Source: Thermoplasmata archaeon (GTDB taxonomy: Archaea > Thermoplasmatota > Thermoplasmata > UBA184). Taken from it: DNA of 9,031 bases. A model generated the notes under the pieces. That model had not been told where the DNA came from. It saw nothing but the letters and a program-made list of their open reading frames with translations, and did not search any database. The translations under genes and the position numbers were made by a program. The DNA is taken from NCBI GenBank assembly GCA_030043505.1, contig JASHXN010000146.1, positions 1-9,031 of the forward strand, in the 5' to 3' direction. This document shows positions 1 to 6,291 of the stretch, piece by piece; position 1 is the first letter of the stretch, and every line of letters begins with the position of its first letter.

Positions 1-1247
1 ACGTACCGGCGTCCGTCCCGGCGACCGAGGTGCAGTACTACCTGGACCCGTACACCGTCGCGTTCGAGGGCCACGTCGTCCACACCGACGGGCCGTTCGT
101 CGTCCTCGACCGGACGTACTTCTATCCGACCGGAGGGGGGCAGGTCGCCGACCGGGGCCATCTTGGCGAGCTGGAAGTGGTCGACGTCGGGCGAAAGGGA
201 CCTCACGTCCTGCACCGGCTCGAGCGCCCCTCCCCGTTCCACGTCGGGGACCGCGTCCGCGGCCGCATCGACCCCCGGCGCCGGATGCAGCTGATGCAGC
301 ATCACACCGCGACCCACCTCCTCAACGGGGCGCTGCGGGAGGTGCTCGGGCCGCACGTCTGGCAGGCCGGAGCGCACAAGGCCCCCGAGGTCGCCCGGAT
401 CGACGTGACGCATTACCGCGCGCCGACGTCCGAGGAGCTGCGGCGCGTCGACCGCCGCGTCAACGCGGTCGTCCGGGAGAACCGACCCGTGAAGAGCTAC
501 TTCGAGAACCGCACGGAGGCGGAACGCCGGTTCGGGTTCACCCTGTACCAGGGCGGGGCCGTTCCGGGCAAGGAGCTCCGGATCGTCGAGGTCGAAGGGT
601 TCGACGTCGAAGCGTGCGGCGGGACCCACTGCACCCACACGAGCGAGGTCGGCGGCGTCCAGCTCCTCGATGTCGAGCGGATCCAGGACGGGATCGTCCG
701 GCTGTCGTTCGCGAGCGGCGAACGGGCGCTGGAGCTCCGCGAGGAGCACGAGGCGGTCCTCAAGGAGGCGGCCCGGCGGCTCGGCGTCGCGCCGGAGAAG
801 CTGCCGGACGGCATCGACCGCTTGCTCGCCGAGGTCGAGGAGAGCCGCCGGCTCGCCCGCGCCCGCACGAAGGGCGACCTGGAGAGCGTCGCGAAGGAGC
901 TGCTCGCCGATCCGGCCCGCACCGTCGTCGCGGGGAAGGTCACGGTCGTCGCCGCCCGGGTCGACCTCGACCGGGCGGGCCTCACGGACCTGTCGAGGAT
1001 CCTGAGCAAGGTCGAGGACCGGGTCGTCCTGCTGGCGGCCGACCGCGACGGGAAGGGGACGTTGTTCGTGGGCTCGACCGCGCCGGGGGTCTCGGCGCTC
1101 GGGCTCGTCGAGGCCGGAAAGGCGGCGTTCCAGGCGAAGGGCGGGGGGAACCCGTCCGCCGCGACGGCCGTCGGCGAACCCGGCGAGCCGTTGCTGCGGG
1201 CGCTGGCGCTCGCGCGCGACGCCGCGCGCCGCGCCGCCGCAGCGTAG
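1..1247 (+). CDS. alaS: Alanyl-tRNA synthetase, archaeal type, C-terminal half (5' end outside window)
   Basis: Charges tRNA-Ala with alanine in the cytoplasm; the half seen here holds the editing domain that hydrolyses mischarged Ser/Gly-tRNA-Ala. The frame is open from base 3 to the window edge, and the first residues (VPASVPATE, then VQYYLDPYT) resemble the linker before the editing domain of archaeal AlaRS, so the GTG at 30 is probably internal. Counting from that GTG, a glycyl-rich FYPTGGGQ lies near 31-38 and the zinc-binding editing motifs are HTATH (His92, His96) and CGGTH (Cys196, His200). HVWQAGAHK (109-117) is typical of archaeal AlaRS. The last ~110 residues form the DHHA1-like C-terminal domain, with a short glycine motif GGGNPSA around bases 1141-1160, and the protein ends soon after. 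The aminoacylation domain is not in the window. A stand-alone long AlaX editing protein starting at 30 is the main alternative; the open upstream frame and archaeal AlaRS motifs argue against it. Confidence 0.88.
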   Translation, partial: VPASVPATEVQYYLDPYTVAFEGHVVHTDGPFVVLDRTYFYPTGGGQVADRGHLGELEVVDVGRKGPHVLHRLERPSPFHVGDRVRGRIDPRRRMQLMQHHTATHLLNGALREVLGPHVWQAGAHKAPEVARIDVTHYRAPTSEELRRVDRRVNAVVRENRPVKSYFENRTEAERRFGFTLYQGGAVPGKELRIVEVEGFDVEACGGTHCTHTSEVGGVQLLDVERIQDGIVRLSFASGERALELREEHEAVLKEAARRLGVAPEKLPDGIDRLLAEVEESRRLARARTKGDLESVAKELLADPARTVVAGKVTVVAARVDLDRAGLTDLSRILSKVEDRVVLLAADRDGKGTLFVGSTAPGVSALGLVEAGKAAFQAKGGGNPSAATAVGEPGEPLLRALALARDAARRAAAA

Positions 1248-1260
1248 GCGACGGGCCCCC

Positions 1261-1267
1261 TCTTTTT
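1261..1267 (+). terminator. Possible oligo-T terminator after alaS
   Basis: A run of T residues (TCTTTTT) begins 14 nt after the alaS stop codon, in a neighbourhood otherwise nearly free of T-runs. Archaeal RNA polymerase commonly terminates at oligo-T stretches without a hairpin. The run is short and lies next to a probable promoter for the following gene, so it may simply be part of an A/T-rich upstream element. Confidence 0.35.
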
Positions 1268-1284
1268 CGACCAAAAGCTTTTGT
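1268..1284 (+). promoter_or_regulatory. Putative BRE/TATA promoter with a 12-bp perfect palindrome, upstream of the KaiC/GvpD-like gene
   Basis: The only strongly A/T-rich patch in this intergenic region contains the self-complementary 12-mer CAAAAGCTTTTG (1272-1283) preceded by CGAC. This resembles the archaeal pattern of a purine-rich BRE followed by a TATA-like box. If used as a promoter, transcription would start near 1303-1308, leaving a leader of about 65 nt before the ATG at 1372, with no in-frame ATG, GTG or TTG in between. A weaker GTATCG at 1344-1349 sits 26 nt upstream of that ATG and would instead give a leaderless transcript. The perfect palindrome could also be a regulator site overlapping the promoter. 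Confidence 0.45.
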
Positions 1285-1371
1285 CCCCCCGGTCCCCCAT
1301 TTGCCGGCGGAGCGCTCGAGGGTACGAGGGACGCCGGGCCCCGCGTATCGCCCGCTCGCTCCGAGAGCAAC

Positions 1372-2916
1372 ATGAGCAAGGAGAACGGCGGGACGGCCGG
1401 GAGGGTCCCTCCCGAAGTGGTGTCGTTCCTGAGCGGAAAGGGCGGCCGATCGCTCATCATCAAGGGCGGCGCCGGTACCGGCAAGACGACCTTCGGCCTC
1501 GAGCTGCTCGAGCGGCTCGGCCAGCCGACGCGGTCGTTCTACCTGTCGACCCGGGTCGGCGACGAGTCGCTGTACCGCCAGTTCCCGTGGCTCAAGACGA
1601 GCGAGATGCGCTCGCGCATCCTCGACTCCGCGAAGTTGTTCCTCGACACGATCTCCGCCGCCGGGAAGAGCCGTCCGGCGGAGCTCCCCGACAGCGAGCA
1701 GAAGAAGATCAAGGCCGGCCGGGAGGTCCTCGGCAGCTTCGGACAGGAACGCGGTCCGCCGACGCGCGTCGACCGGACGCACCTCGCCGCCCTGCTGAAG
1801 CGCAGCCCGATGCCGGAGGTCGAGAACGTCTACAACCGCATCGAGCGGGCGCTGCCGGAGAAGTCGCTGCTCGTCATCGACTCGCTCGAGGGTGTGACCC
1901 ACAAGTACGGTCTCGAGATGGAAGAGTTCGTGATGGCGCTCCAGAAGGACCTGGTCGAGGCGTCCACGACGGACGTCGTCATGATCCTAGAGAAGCCCGA
2001 GGCCGGCGGGATCGAGTACCTCGTCGACGGCCTGATCTCGATCCAGCGCGAGGAGCTCGACGAGCGCCGCGTCCGGCACCTGCGCCTGGAGAAGCTTCGG
2101 GCGACGAACATCGGCCGCTCGCGCTACGCGGTCACGCTCGACGGGGGCCGTTTCGAAGCGCTGGGCATCTCCGGCCCGACCGACGCGAAGGGAGCCGCGA
2201 CGTCCTGGACGACGACCCCGGACCCGGACCGGTTCTACTCGACGGGGATCCCCGACTTCGACGCGCTGCTCGGCGGCGGGCTGCGCCGCGGCAGCTTCAA
2301 CGCGTTCGAGGTCGACGTCAACGTCGGCGTCGACGACTACTACATGCTGTTCACGCCGACGTTCCTGAACTTCCTGGGCCAGGGCCGCGGGATGATCGCG
2401 GTCCTCGCCGCCGGCGAGTCGCCGGAGAAGCTGCGCGAGGCGCTCGTGAAGTATGTCCCCGCGCACCACTTCGACACGCGCGTGCGGATCCCCGACTACA
2501 CGATCTCCGAGACGGAGGAGCCGTACATCCTCCCGATGGCACGGTTCGGCCGGGACGAGGCGATGCGGGCGATGGTCACCGCCGAGAAGGCGGCGGCCGG
2601 GCCGGACCGCAAGCCGTTCATCGAGTACATGGCGTTCGACACGTTCGAGAGCCTGATGGGCGACCAGGTCGCCATCCGCATGTACTTCTCGGGCGTCTCC
2701 CGGACGAAGCACGTCGGCAACCTCGGCATCGGCCTGCTCAAGCCGGGGCTCCTCGTCTCGAGCGAGATCCTGAACATGATGGACACGTACTTCCGGATCG
2801 TCAACATCGACAACGCCCCGTGCATCTACGGGATCCGGCCCCGGACGACGATCTACGCGATCAGCCCGGACCCCGAGAAGGGCGCGCCCCACGCGGTGCT
2901 GACCCCGGTCGTGTAG
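1372..2916 (+). CDS. KaiC/GvpD-like double RecA-fold ATPase, second P-loop degenerate
   Basis: A 514-aa cytoplasmic protein with two RecA/KaiC-like halves. The first half has a clean Walker A motif, GGAGTGKTT (residues 32-40), and a Walker B strand LLVIDS with Asp170. Where KaiC proteins carry a catalytic Glu-Glu pair after the first core strand, this one reads YLSTRVGDES (57-66). A charged stretch (about 95-145) separates the motifs. The second half opens with the classic KaiC entry STGIPDFDALLGGG (290-303), but its P-loop position reads VDVNVGVDDYY (314-324) with no GxxxxGKT, so it should not bind ATP in the usual way; YMAFD (419-423) sits at the Walker B position. The length and the STRV signature recall the P-loop family that includes haloarchaeal GvpD, a regulator of gas vesicle formation, but no gvp gene is nearby. 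The role is unknown; regulatory or signalling ATPase is an inference. ATG at 1372 is the only good start; no strong Shine-Dalgarno is seen. It is a single gene, convergent with the next. Confidence 0.82.
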   Translation: MSKENGGTAGRVPPEVVSFLSGKGGRSLIIKGGAGTGKTTFGLELLERLGQPTRSFYLSTRVGDESLYRQFPWLKTSEMRSRILDSAKLFLDTISAAGKSRPAELPDSEQKKIKAGREVLGSFGQERGPPTRVDRTHLAALLKRSPMPEVENVYNRIERALPEKSLLVIDSLEGVTHKYGLEMEEFVMALQKDLVEASTTDVVMILEKPEAGGIEYLVDGLISIQREELDERRVRHLRLEKLRATNIGRSRYAVTLDGGRFEALGISGPTDAKGAATSWTTTPDPDRFYSTGIPDFDALLGGGLRRGSFNAFEVDVNVGVDDYYMLFTPTFLNFLGQGRGMIAVLAAGESPEKLREALVKYVPAHHFDTRVRIPDYTISETEEPYILPMARFGRDEAMRAMVTAEKAAAGPDRKPFIEYMAFDTFESLMGDQVAIRMYFSGVSRTKHVGNLGIGLLKPGLLVSSEILNMMDTYFRIVNIDNAPCIYGIRPRTTIYAISPDPEKGAPHAVLTPVV

Positions 2917-2928
2917 GCGGACTCGGGC

Positions 2929-3636
2929 CTACCGGGGCAGTCCGAGCAGGACGACCCCGACCCCGTACAGCAGCACCGCGGGCGCCGCGGTCATCGTCAG
3001 GTCGTCATCGAGCCCATAGAGCCGGACCCGCTCGGCGACGACCGCCACGACGCCGGCCGCCGCGGCCAGAGCTCCGGCGGTCGCCCAGGGCCATCGTCCT
3101 ACCAGGGTGAGGGCCCCGAAAGCGAGCACGCCGTAGACGACGATCGGGACGCCCCAGCGGACGGCGCGGCCGACGGCCCGGCCGCGCAACTCGCCGGCGA
3201 GCGGGTCGACGAGCGCGGTGCCCAGGATGACCGCCGCGCCGATCGGCTCGGGCAGGAGGAGCAGCGCCCCGACGAGGGCGGTGGCGTAGAAGACGAAGCT
3301 CGCGGGGCGGTGGGCCTCGTAGTCGCGGATCGTCGGGAGCTCCAGGCCGGCGGCGAGGCGCAGGGCGTCGAGGACGACGGCGACCGCGAGCGCGATCACC
3401 AGCACGCCCCAGTTCGGGACGACGACGAACACCCCGGCCGGGAGGAGGTAGTAGAGCAGGACGAGCACGCCGGCCCCGTGGACGACCCGACGGTACAGAC
3501 GGTCGGCGTGCGCCTCGTCCGTCCCTAAGGTTCGGGCGAGCCACGCCCGCGTCTTCCCGCCCCGGTGCAACCTCCAGCCGGACCGGGGGGACGACGCCGC
3601 TGACGGCGACGGGCGGGCGTCGGGGGAAGCCGTCAC
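2929..3636 (-). CDS. Polyprenol/dolichol kinase-like integral membrane protein
   Basis: A 235-aa protein with about seven hydrophobic segments (roughly residues 54-73, 75-92, 112-129, 131-147, 162-181, 184-201, 217-233). It matches the layout of the CTP-dependent dolichol kinase/phosphatidate cytidylyltransferase superfamily: a basic-His motif just before the first membrane segment (RRVVHGAG, 49-56), an Asp-Pro-Gly region in mid-protein (ALVDPLAGELRGR, 141-153), and an Asp-rich DDDLTM (210-215) before the last segment, which recalls the E-D-N-L-T motif of these enzymes. Such enzymes phosphorylate isoprenoid alcohols used as lipid carriers in glycan transfer. The exact substrate cannot be read here, and some motif positions are divergent. 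The GTG start at 3636 was chosen because a BRE/TATA box is centred about 26 nt upstream (leaderless) and because longer starts would add a low-complexity Arg/Pro/Gly stretch running into the divergent gene. The N-terminal ~45 residues are Ser/Pro/Arg-rich and probably cytosolic. Confidence 0.72.
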   Translation of the reverse strand: MTASPDARPSPSAASSPRSGWRLHRGGKTRAWLARTLGTDEAHADRLYRRVVHGAGVLVLLYYLLPAGVFVVVPNWGVLVIALAVAVVLDALRLAAGLELPTIRDYEAHRPASFVFYATALVGALLLLPEPIGAAVILGTALVDPLAGELRGRAVGRAVRWGVPIVVYGVLAFGALTLVGRWPWATAGALAAAAGVVAVVAERVRLYGLDDDLTMTAAPAVLLYGVGVVLLGLPR

Positions 3637-3658
3637 GGCCCGTCCGCCCCCGGTCGGG

Positions 3659-3672
3659 ATTTCACGGTTTCG
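3659..3672 (-). promoter_or_regulatory. BRE/TATA-like promoter of the polyprenol kinase-like gene
   Basis: Read on the minus strand this is CGAAACCGTGAAAT: a CGAAA BRE followed by an A/T-richer box centred near 3663. The GTG at 3636 lies 26-27 nt downstream, the spacing expected between an archaeal TATA box and its transcription start, so the transcript is probably leaderless. Confidence 0.6.
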
Positions 3673-3692
3673 CGCCCGGCCACGGCGCTCCC

Positions 3693-3706
3693 CGAAACCA
3701 TCAAAT
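3693..3706 (+). promoter_or_regulatory. BRE/TATA-like promoter of the methyltransferase gene
   Basis: CGAAACCATCAAAT, nearly the same word as the box on the opposite strand 21 nt away. Its centre near 3703 predicts a start near 3729-3731 and a leader of about 18-20 nt before the GTG at 3749. GAGG at 3733-3736 could serve as a somewhat distant ribosome binding site. Confidence 0.55.
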
Positions 3707-3748
3707 CGCGCCGGGCCCCGCCGGGGCGCCCCGAGGCGGCAGATCACG

Positions 3749-4531
3749 GTGACGAACGGGCTGACGGTAGGTTCGGCGTTCGCGGAGCTGGACGCCGTCT
3801 CGCGCGCGACGTTCTTCACGAGCCCGGAGGCGGCCAAGAGCTACCTGACGGCGCACGTCTCGCGGTTCGTCGACACGGTGGAGGCGCTCCGTCCCGCGGT
3901 CCACGCGGGCGACAAGCTGCTCGAGATCGGGATCCGCCCGTACCTGCTCTCCGTGCTCCTGCAGCGGCAGTTGGGGGTCGTCGTGGACGGCGTGAACGAC
4001 GGGCCGACCGAGGATTTTCAAGGGATCCACACCTACGGGATCAACATCGAGAAGGAGCGGGTGCCCCGGCCGGACGGCTACTACGACGTCGTCCTCCTCT
4101 GCGAGGTCCTCGAGCACCTGCTCGACCCCGCCGCCGCCCTGGCGGAGGTGAACCGGCTGCTGAAGGTCGGCGGGCGGTTGTTCGTCTCCACCCCGAACGC
4201 GGTGGCGCTCGTGAAGGCGCTCCGCCCGCTCCTCGGGCGAAACCCGTTCCCGGGGTACTCGGCAACGTCCGTCTACGGCCGGCACAACCGAGAGTACACC
4301 GCGCCGGAGCTCCGGCAGGCGCTGCCGGCGTGGGGGTTCACGGTCAACGGGTTGGCGTTCCGGAACTACCGAACTCCTCGGGGACGCCCGGCGCACTCCA
4401 CCGATTATCTGACCGCGGTCGTCGCGAGCCGCCGTCGCCGCCTCGACGCGCTCTGCACGAAGGTCGGCCCGATTGTCGAACCGCATCCGGAGTCGATCTA
4501 CCGGAACCCGGAAGTCGAGTACAAGCTCTAA
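3749..4531 (+). CDS. Class I SAM-dependent methyltransferase
   Basis: A 260-aa soluble protein with the Rossmann-type methyltransferase fold. Motif I is LLEIGIRPYLL (57-67): the acidic-x-Gly start is present, but the usual glycine-rich loop is replaced by IRP. The strand YYDVVLLCEVLEHLLDP (111-127) carries the CEVLEH signature typical of UbiG/Methyltransf_11-type enzymes, followed by LLKVGGRLFVSTPN (137-150), the post-motif strand with the STPN ending common in that group. RHNREYTAPEL (178-188) resembles the H-x-R-x-Y-T/S-x-x-E-L segment of the same enzymes. The C-terminal ~60 residues are basic and end EVEYKL. The substrate is not predictable; small metabolites, lipids and glycans are all methylated by this class. 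The GTG at 3749 is the first start codon after the promoter. It is divergent from the polyprenol kinase-like gene and lies 52 nt before purE, which has its own promoter, so it is probably monocistronic. Confidence 0.8.
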   Translation: MTNGLTVGSAFAELDAVSRATFFTSPEAAKSYLTAHVSRFVDTVEALRPAVHAGDKLLEIGIRPYLLSVLLQRQLGVVVDGVNDGPTEDFQGIHTYGINIEKERVPRPDGYYDVVLLCEVLEHLLDPAAALAEVNRLLKVGGRLFVSTPNAVALVKALRPLLGRNPFPGYSATSVYGRHNREYTAPELRQALPAWGFTVNGLAFRNYRTPRGRPAHSTDYLTAVVASRRRRLDALCTKVGPIVEPHPESIYRNPEVEYKL

Positions 4532-4547
4532 GGCGGTGCTCCGCCGG

Positions 4548-4562
4548 CGAAACCGCTTACTA
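4548..4562 (+). promoter_or_regulatory. BRE/TATA-like promoter of purE-guaA(B)
   Basis: CGAAACCGCTTACTA lies between the methyltransferase stop and purE. It shares the CGAAACC word with the two boxes around 3665 and 3698. Its A/T-richer part centres near 4558, 26 nt before the GTG at 4584, predicting a leaderless purE transcript. Confidence 0.6.
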
Positions 4563-4583
4563 CGGAGCCCGTCTCCGCCGGCC

Positions 4584-5036
4584 GTGAAGGTCACGGTACT
4601 GGTCGGCAGCAAATCCGACCTCGAGATCGCGGAGAAGGTGCGGGCGCGGGTCGCGGAGTTCGAGGTCGCCTGCGACGTGCACGTCGCCTCCGCCCACCGG
4701 ACCCCGGAGAAGGTCGAACGCCTGGTCGCGGACCCGTCGACCGATGTTTTCGTGGCGATGGCCGGGCTTTCCGCGGCGCTCCCCGGCGTCGTCGCCGCCC
4801 GGACGCTCAAGCCGGTCGTCGGCGTGCCGCTGCACCGGGGTCTCGGCCTCGACAGCCTGCTGTCGGTGGTGCAGATGCCCCCCGGTATCCCGGTCGCCTC
4901 CGTCGGGCTGGACGCGGCGGAGAACGCGGCGTTGCTCGCCGTCGAGATCCTCGCGCTGGCCCATCCGGAGCTGCTCCCCCGTCTCCAGAAGTACCGGGCG
5001 CGGTGGCGCGAAGAGGCCCCGCCGCCCGCCGCGTGA
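4584..5036 (+). CDS. purE: PurE, N5-CAIR mutase / AIR carboxylase family
   Basis: A 150-aa purine-biosynthesis enzyme producing CAIR (4-carboxy-aminoimidazole ribonucleotide), from N5-CAIR in class I or directly from AIR and CO2 in class II. The start VTVLVGSKSDLEIAEK (3-18 region) gives the phosphate-binding GSxSD motif; SAHRTP (about 37-42) carries the catalytic histidine. The ALPGVVAARTLKPVVGVP segment and SLLSVVQMPPGIPVASVGLD (spanning bases 4852-4911) are standard PurE core; the final ~25 residues are a helix and an Ala/Pro tail. In many class I enzymes the loop before LPG reads A-A-H; here it is SAALPG without the histidine. No purK is in the window, so the class is undecided. The GTG at 4584 is supported by homology of the N-terminus and by the promoter 26 nt upstream; an earlier in-frame ATG at 4473 lies inside the methyltransferase and is rejected. 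It is followed at once by the GMP synthase subunit gene. Confidence 0.92.
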   Translation: MKVTVLVGSKSDLEIAEKVRARVAEFEVACDVHVASAHRTPEKVERLVADPSTDVFVAMAGLSAALPGVVAARTLKPVVGVPLHRGLGLDSLLSVVQMPPGIPVASVGLDAAENAALLAVEILALAHPELLPRLQKYRARWREEAPPPAA

Positions 5037-5984
5037 ATGAACGACCCGAAGGCGTTCGTCGCGCAGGCCGTCGCGCAGCTCCGCGCGGAGGTCCCGGGGC
5101 GCGCGATCGTCGCCGCCTCCGGCGGGATCGACTCGACCGCCGCCGCGGTGCTTGCGCAGCGGGCGCTCGGCGAACGTTCCCGGGCGATCTTCGTCGACAC
5201 CGGCCTGCTCCGCCACGGGGAGACGGAACGGGTCGCCGAGCTGTACCGGCAGAGCCAGCTGCCGTACCGGTGCGTCGAGGCGAGCGCGAGGTTCCTGGCC
5301 GCCCTGAAGGGGGTCCGCGACCCGGAGCGGAAGCGGCGGCGGATCGGGGCGGAGTTCATCCGGCTCTTCGAAGAGCTCGCAGGGGAGTTCGACACCGACC
5401 GTCTCGTCCAGGGGACGATCGCGCCGGACTGGATCGAGAGCGGCGGGGCGCTGCGCGACACGATCAAGTCGCACCACAACGTCGGCGGCGTGCCGAAGGA
5501 CAGCAAGCTGGTCCTCGTCGAGCCGCTGCGCGACCTGTACAAGGACGAGGTGCGGGCGGTCGCGCGGGAGCTCGGCATCCCCGAGGCGAACCGCCAGCCG
5601 TTCCCGGGGCCCGGGCTCGCGGTCCGGGTCCACGGTCCGGTCGACGCCGACCGCCTGCGCCGCGCCCGCGTCGCGAACCGGGTCGTGGAGGAGGAGGTCG
5701 AACGCGCGGTCGCCGCGCACGAGATGCCGGCGCCGTGGCAGTACTTCGCCGTCCTGCTCGACGCCCAGACCGTGGGGGTCACCGGCGACAACCGCGTGCA
5801 CGGCGACGCGGTGAGCGTCCGGATCGTCGAGTCGGTCGACGCGATGACCGCCGCCGCGAGCGACGTGCCGAGGGCGGTGCTGGCCCGGATCACGCACCGC
5901 ATCACCCGCGAGCTCCCGAAGGAGGTCGTCCGGGTGCTCTACGACGTCACCGACAAGCCCCCGGCGACGATCGAGTGGGAGTGA
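5037..5984 (+). CDS. guaA: GMP synthase [glutamine-hydrolysing] subunit B (ATP-pyrophosphatase), archaeal two-subunit type
   Basis: A 315-aa enzyme that adenylates XMP and aminates it to GMP using ammonia from a separate glutaminase subunit. The PP-loop SGGIDST (28-34) binds ATP; VDTGLLRHGE, KSHHNVGG and QPFPGPGLAVR are family signatures in the expected order. The C-terminus holds the dimerisation/XMP-binding domain, ending in the conserved VTDKPPATIEWE. The length matches archaeal subunit B proteins, which lack the N-terminal glutamine amidotransferase domain; that subunit is not encoded here. Its ATG directly follows the purE TGA (TGA at 5034-5036, ATG at 5037), so the two genes are almost certainly co-transcribed and translation may be coupled. 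No strong Shine-Dalgarno precedes it. The symbol guaA is used in the sense of guaA subunit B (guaAB in some archaeal annotations). Confidence 0.95.
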   Translation: MNDPKAFVAQAVAQLRAEVPGRAIVAASGGIDSTAAAVLAQRALGERSRAIFVDTGLLRHGETERVAELYRQSQLPYRCVEASARFLAALKGVRDPERKRRRIGAEFIRLFEELAGEFDTDRLVQGTIAPDWIESGGALRDTIKSHHNVGGVPKDSKLVLVEPLRDLYKDEVRAVARELGIPEANRQPFPGPGLAVRVHGPVDADRLRRARVANRVVEEEVERAVAAHEMPAPWQYFAVLLDAQTVGVTGDNRVHGDAVSVRIVESVDAMTAAASDVPRAVLARITHRITRELPKEVVRVLYDVTDKPPATIEWE

Positions 5985-6013
5985 CGGGCCGGCATCCAAC
6001 CCGGATTCCCCAA

Positions 6014-6027
6014 GGAACGGCTATCTA
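6014..6027 (+). promoter_or_regulatory. TATA-like promoter of the small RHH-like gene
   Basis: GGAACGGCTATCTA, with the CTATCTA box centred near 6024, lies about 26-28 nt before the ATG at 6052. The spacing fits a leaderless transcript. The BRE part is weaker than in the other promoters of this window. Confidence 0.5.
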
Positions 6028-6051
6028 CCCGCGACCGCCCTTCGCCGGGCG

Positions 6052-6273
6052 ATGAAGACCCCGCCGGCGCCGACCGTCCGCACCGTCCAGATCCCCGAGG
6101 AGACCGCCCGGCGCCTCGAAAGCCGCCTCGAGGGCTCCGCGTTCACGTCGGTCGATGCGTTCGTCACGTTCGTCCTGGGCCGCCTCCTGGAGGAGCAGGG
6201 GGGACCCGGCTTCTCCGAGGAGGACGAGCGGGCGCTCAAGGACCGCCTCCGTTCGCTCGGCTACATCGACTGA
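6052..6273 (+). CDS. Small ribbon-helix-helix (CopG)-like protein
   Basis: A 73-aa protein with the pattern of a ribbon-helix-helix fold: a short strand (VRTVQIP, 9-15), a first helix (EETARRLESRLE, 16-27), a turn with FTSVDAFVTFVLGRLLEE (31-48) as the second helix, then a separate acidic C-terminal helix (SEEDERALKDRLRSLGYID, 55-73). The F-x-S-x-D-x-F/Y-V start of helix 2 and a C-terminal R-L-R-S-L-G-Y ending are frequent in small archaeal and bacterial CopG-like proteins. RHH proteins usually bind operator DNA as dimers through the N-terminal strand, but here the strand has few basic residues, so DNA binding is not certain. It has its own TATA box and is probably leaderless. The next gene starts 28 nt downstream and is likely co-transcribed. 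Confidence 0.68.
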   Translation: MKTPPAPTVRTVQIPEETARRLESRLEGSAFTSVDAFVTFVLGRLLEEQGGPGFSEEDERALKDRLRSLGYID

Positions 6274-6291
6274 GCGCCGACCGGACCGCGC

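Noticed and set aside
30..1247. A complete stand-alone AlaX-type editing protein starting at the GTG at 30
   Set aside because: The same frame is open upstream to the window edge with residues resembling the AlaRS linker, and the archaeal AlaRS-specific HVWQAGA segment is present. It cannot be fully excluded without the upstream sequence.
982..2892. Two large minus-strand frames (982-1902 and 1987-2892) opposite alaS and the KaiC/GvpD-like gene
   Set aside because: No domain seen; composition is that of antisense shadows.
1281..3110. A 609-codon plus-strand frame over the KaiC/GvpD-like gene
   Set aside because: Arg/Pro/Gly-rich low-complexity translation in a shifted frame; the 1372-2916 frame has clear Walker motifs.
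3637..3837. A longer N-terminus for the polyprenol kinase-like protein (start at 3837)
   Set aside because: It would overlap the divergent methyltransferase start and both promoter boxes, and the extra residues look like non-coding translation.
3701..5905. A 734-codon open frame on the minus strand opposite the methyltransferase, purE and GMP synthase genes
   Set aside because: It is antisense to three well-identified genes and its translation is Ser/Arg/Thr-rich with no recognisable domain. Long antisense frames are expected in very GC-rich coding DNA.
4560..5999. A 479-codon minus-strand frame opposite purE and GMP synthase
   Set aside because: Asp/Arg/Val-rich shadow translation mirroring the codon pattern of the sense genes; no motif and no promoter.
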